From assembly GCA_937958145.1 (NCBI GenBank), contig CALGOE010000006.1, positions 1 to 7,512 of the forward strand: DNA of 7,512 nt, in the 5' to 3' direction. How positions within the stretch are numbered: the stretch's first letter is position 1; the number at the start of each line of letters is the position of its first letter. This document shows, in pieces, positions 6,878 through 7,512 of the stretch. This DNA comes from an uncultured Desulfobacca sp. (lineage in GTDB: Bacteria; Desulfobacterota; Desulfobaccia; Desulfobaccales; Desulfobaccaceae). The position numbers were made by a program, and so were the translations under genes. The notes under the pieces were generated by a model that saw only the letters and a program-made list of their open reading frames with translations, ran no database searches and had not been told where the DNA came from.

Positions 6878-7512
6878 CTAGCGCCTCAAGAAGCGGGCCA
6901 ATTGCCGGCCATAATAGTCCCGGGCATCTTCGTCATCGGGGCGGCTGAAGGTGGATTGCTGCTTTCCCTCTTTTATCTTCTTGACGATGACCCCTTTTTC
7001 GCCGAAAAGCTTCAAGGCGTTGCGGAAGTTGGCGTCGGACAGGGCCTCGGAGCGCTCCACCTCGCCCACCTTATGGAGTTTGCTGCCGATGGAATGGATC
7101 CGTTTCAGGAAATCCCGCTCATTGCGGGGGCGTTTCTTCAGGTATTTGATGGCCCGCAGGGTTATCCAATAGGATTCCAGATAATTATGCAGCAGATTGG
7201 CAAAATAGGACAGTTCTTTCAGGCCGGAGGCTGACAGAAGGTAGGTATCGGCCTCCCGGTCGATGGTGCCGATCACCCCCCGCTGCGTAAAGTACCGCAA
7301 CATGTGCGCCACGTTGGCCTCGGAACCCAGGTCATCATAAACAAATTCGTATTTAAAGAGCTCTTTCAGAAAGCGATAATCGGCCAGAACCTGCTCCCCG
7401 GTAAACTCCACCCCCTGGGTGGCCAGGATGGCCATGGCCGTCAGCGAGGCCGGAATGAAGAAATGAATGATATTGTCCTTATAATATTCCAGGATAAGTC
7501 GTTTACTCTCGT
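6878..7512 (-). CDS. plsB: Glycerol-3-phosphate acyltransferase PlsB, C-terminal part; N-terminus cut by window edge
   Basis: The last 210 residues of a protein whose frame stays open to the right edge; a methionine at 7435 is internal, since conserved-looking sequence (LILEYYKDNIIHFFIPASLT) continues in frame upstream of it. The fragment resembles the C-terminal domain of the large PlsB-type acyltransferases that put the first acyl chain on sn-glycerol-3-phosphate at the inner membrane (E. coli PlsB has 807 residues). Supporting segments include FLKELFKYEFVYDD, NYLESYWITLRAIKYL, ERDFLKRIHSIGSKL and NFRNALKLFGEKGVI, which I recall from deltaproteobacterial members. The acyltransferase motifs (HxxxxD and others) would lie off the window, so the catalytic part is not seen. 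The fragment is charged, with a short hydrophobic stretch at its start. The APH-fold gene follows after 23 bp, probably on the same transcript. Confidence 0.78.
   Translation of the reverse strand, partial: ESKRLILEYYKDNIIHFFIPASLTAMAILATQGVEFTGEQVLADYRFLKELFKYEFVYDDLGSEANVAHMLRYFTQRGVIGTIDREADTYLLSASGLKELSYFANLLHNYLESYWITLRAIKYLKKRPRNERDFLKRIHSIGSKLHKVGEVERSEALSDANFRNALKLFGEKGVIVKKIKEGKQQSTFSRPDDEDARDYYGRQLARFLRR

Overview
The window looks like a piece of a GC-rich, Gram-negative chromosome. The best guess is a deltaproteobacterial lineage (Desulfobacterota, for example a Syntrophobacter- or Desulfobacca-like sulfate reducer or relative). That rests on three things: a PlsB C-terminus of the type I associate with that group, a UPF0280 protein, and a secreted protein with a VPLP-type exosortase sorting tail. 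The taxonomic call is inference from remembered family resemblance, not from a search. No rRNA, tRNA, CRISPR array, transposase or integrase is visible.

Layout, left to right. Positions 1-1666 (minus) hold most of ligA, the NAD-dependent DNA ligase, whose C-terminus runs off the left edge. It has a good sigma70-like promoter at 1723-1751. Positions 1909-2679 (plus) hold the only plus-strand gene. It encodes a secreted protein with a GEVED-like DxNxDGD motif and a VPLPGG/transmembrane/Arg tail, and its base composition is lower in GC than its neighbours. It converges, with a 41-bp gap, on a minus-strand series that reads from the right edge leftwards: plsB C-terminus (6878-7512), an APH-fold protein whose catalytic residues are replaced (5769-6854), a class I cysteine desulfurase (4557-5684), a 10-TM EamA/DMT permease (3496-4365) and a UPF0280 (ApbE-superfamily) protein (2721-3458).

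How the genes fit together. ligA is housekeeping (replication and repair). PlsB makes lysophosphatidate at the inner membrane, and the pseudokinase-like gene follows it after 23 bp, so the two are probably co-transcribed. The desulfurase stands alone, with no iscU, sufBC or selenium gene visible, so its sulfur acceptor is unknown. The DMT permease and UPF0280 protein are 37 bp apart and probably form a unit. A nested inverted repeat lies across the more upstream of the two possible DMT start codons.

I do not see an obvious new multi-gene system. The points most worth a second look are the PlsB-linked pseudokinase, the lone exosortase substrate, the UPF0280/transporter pair, and the hairpin at 4459-4501.
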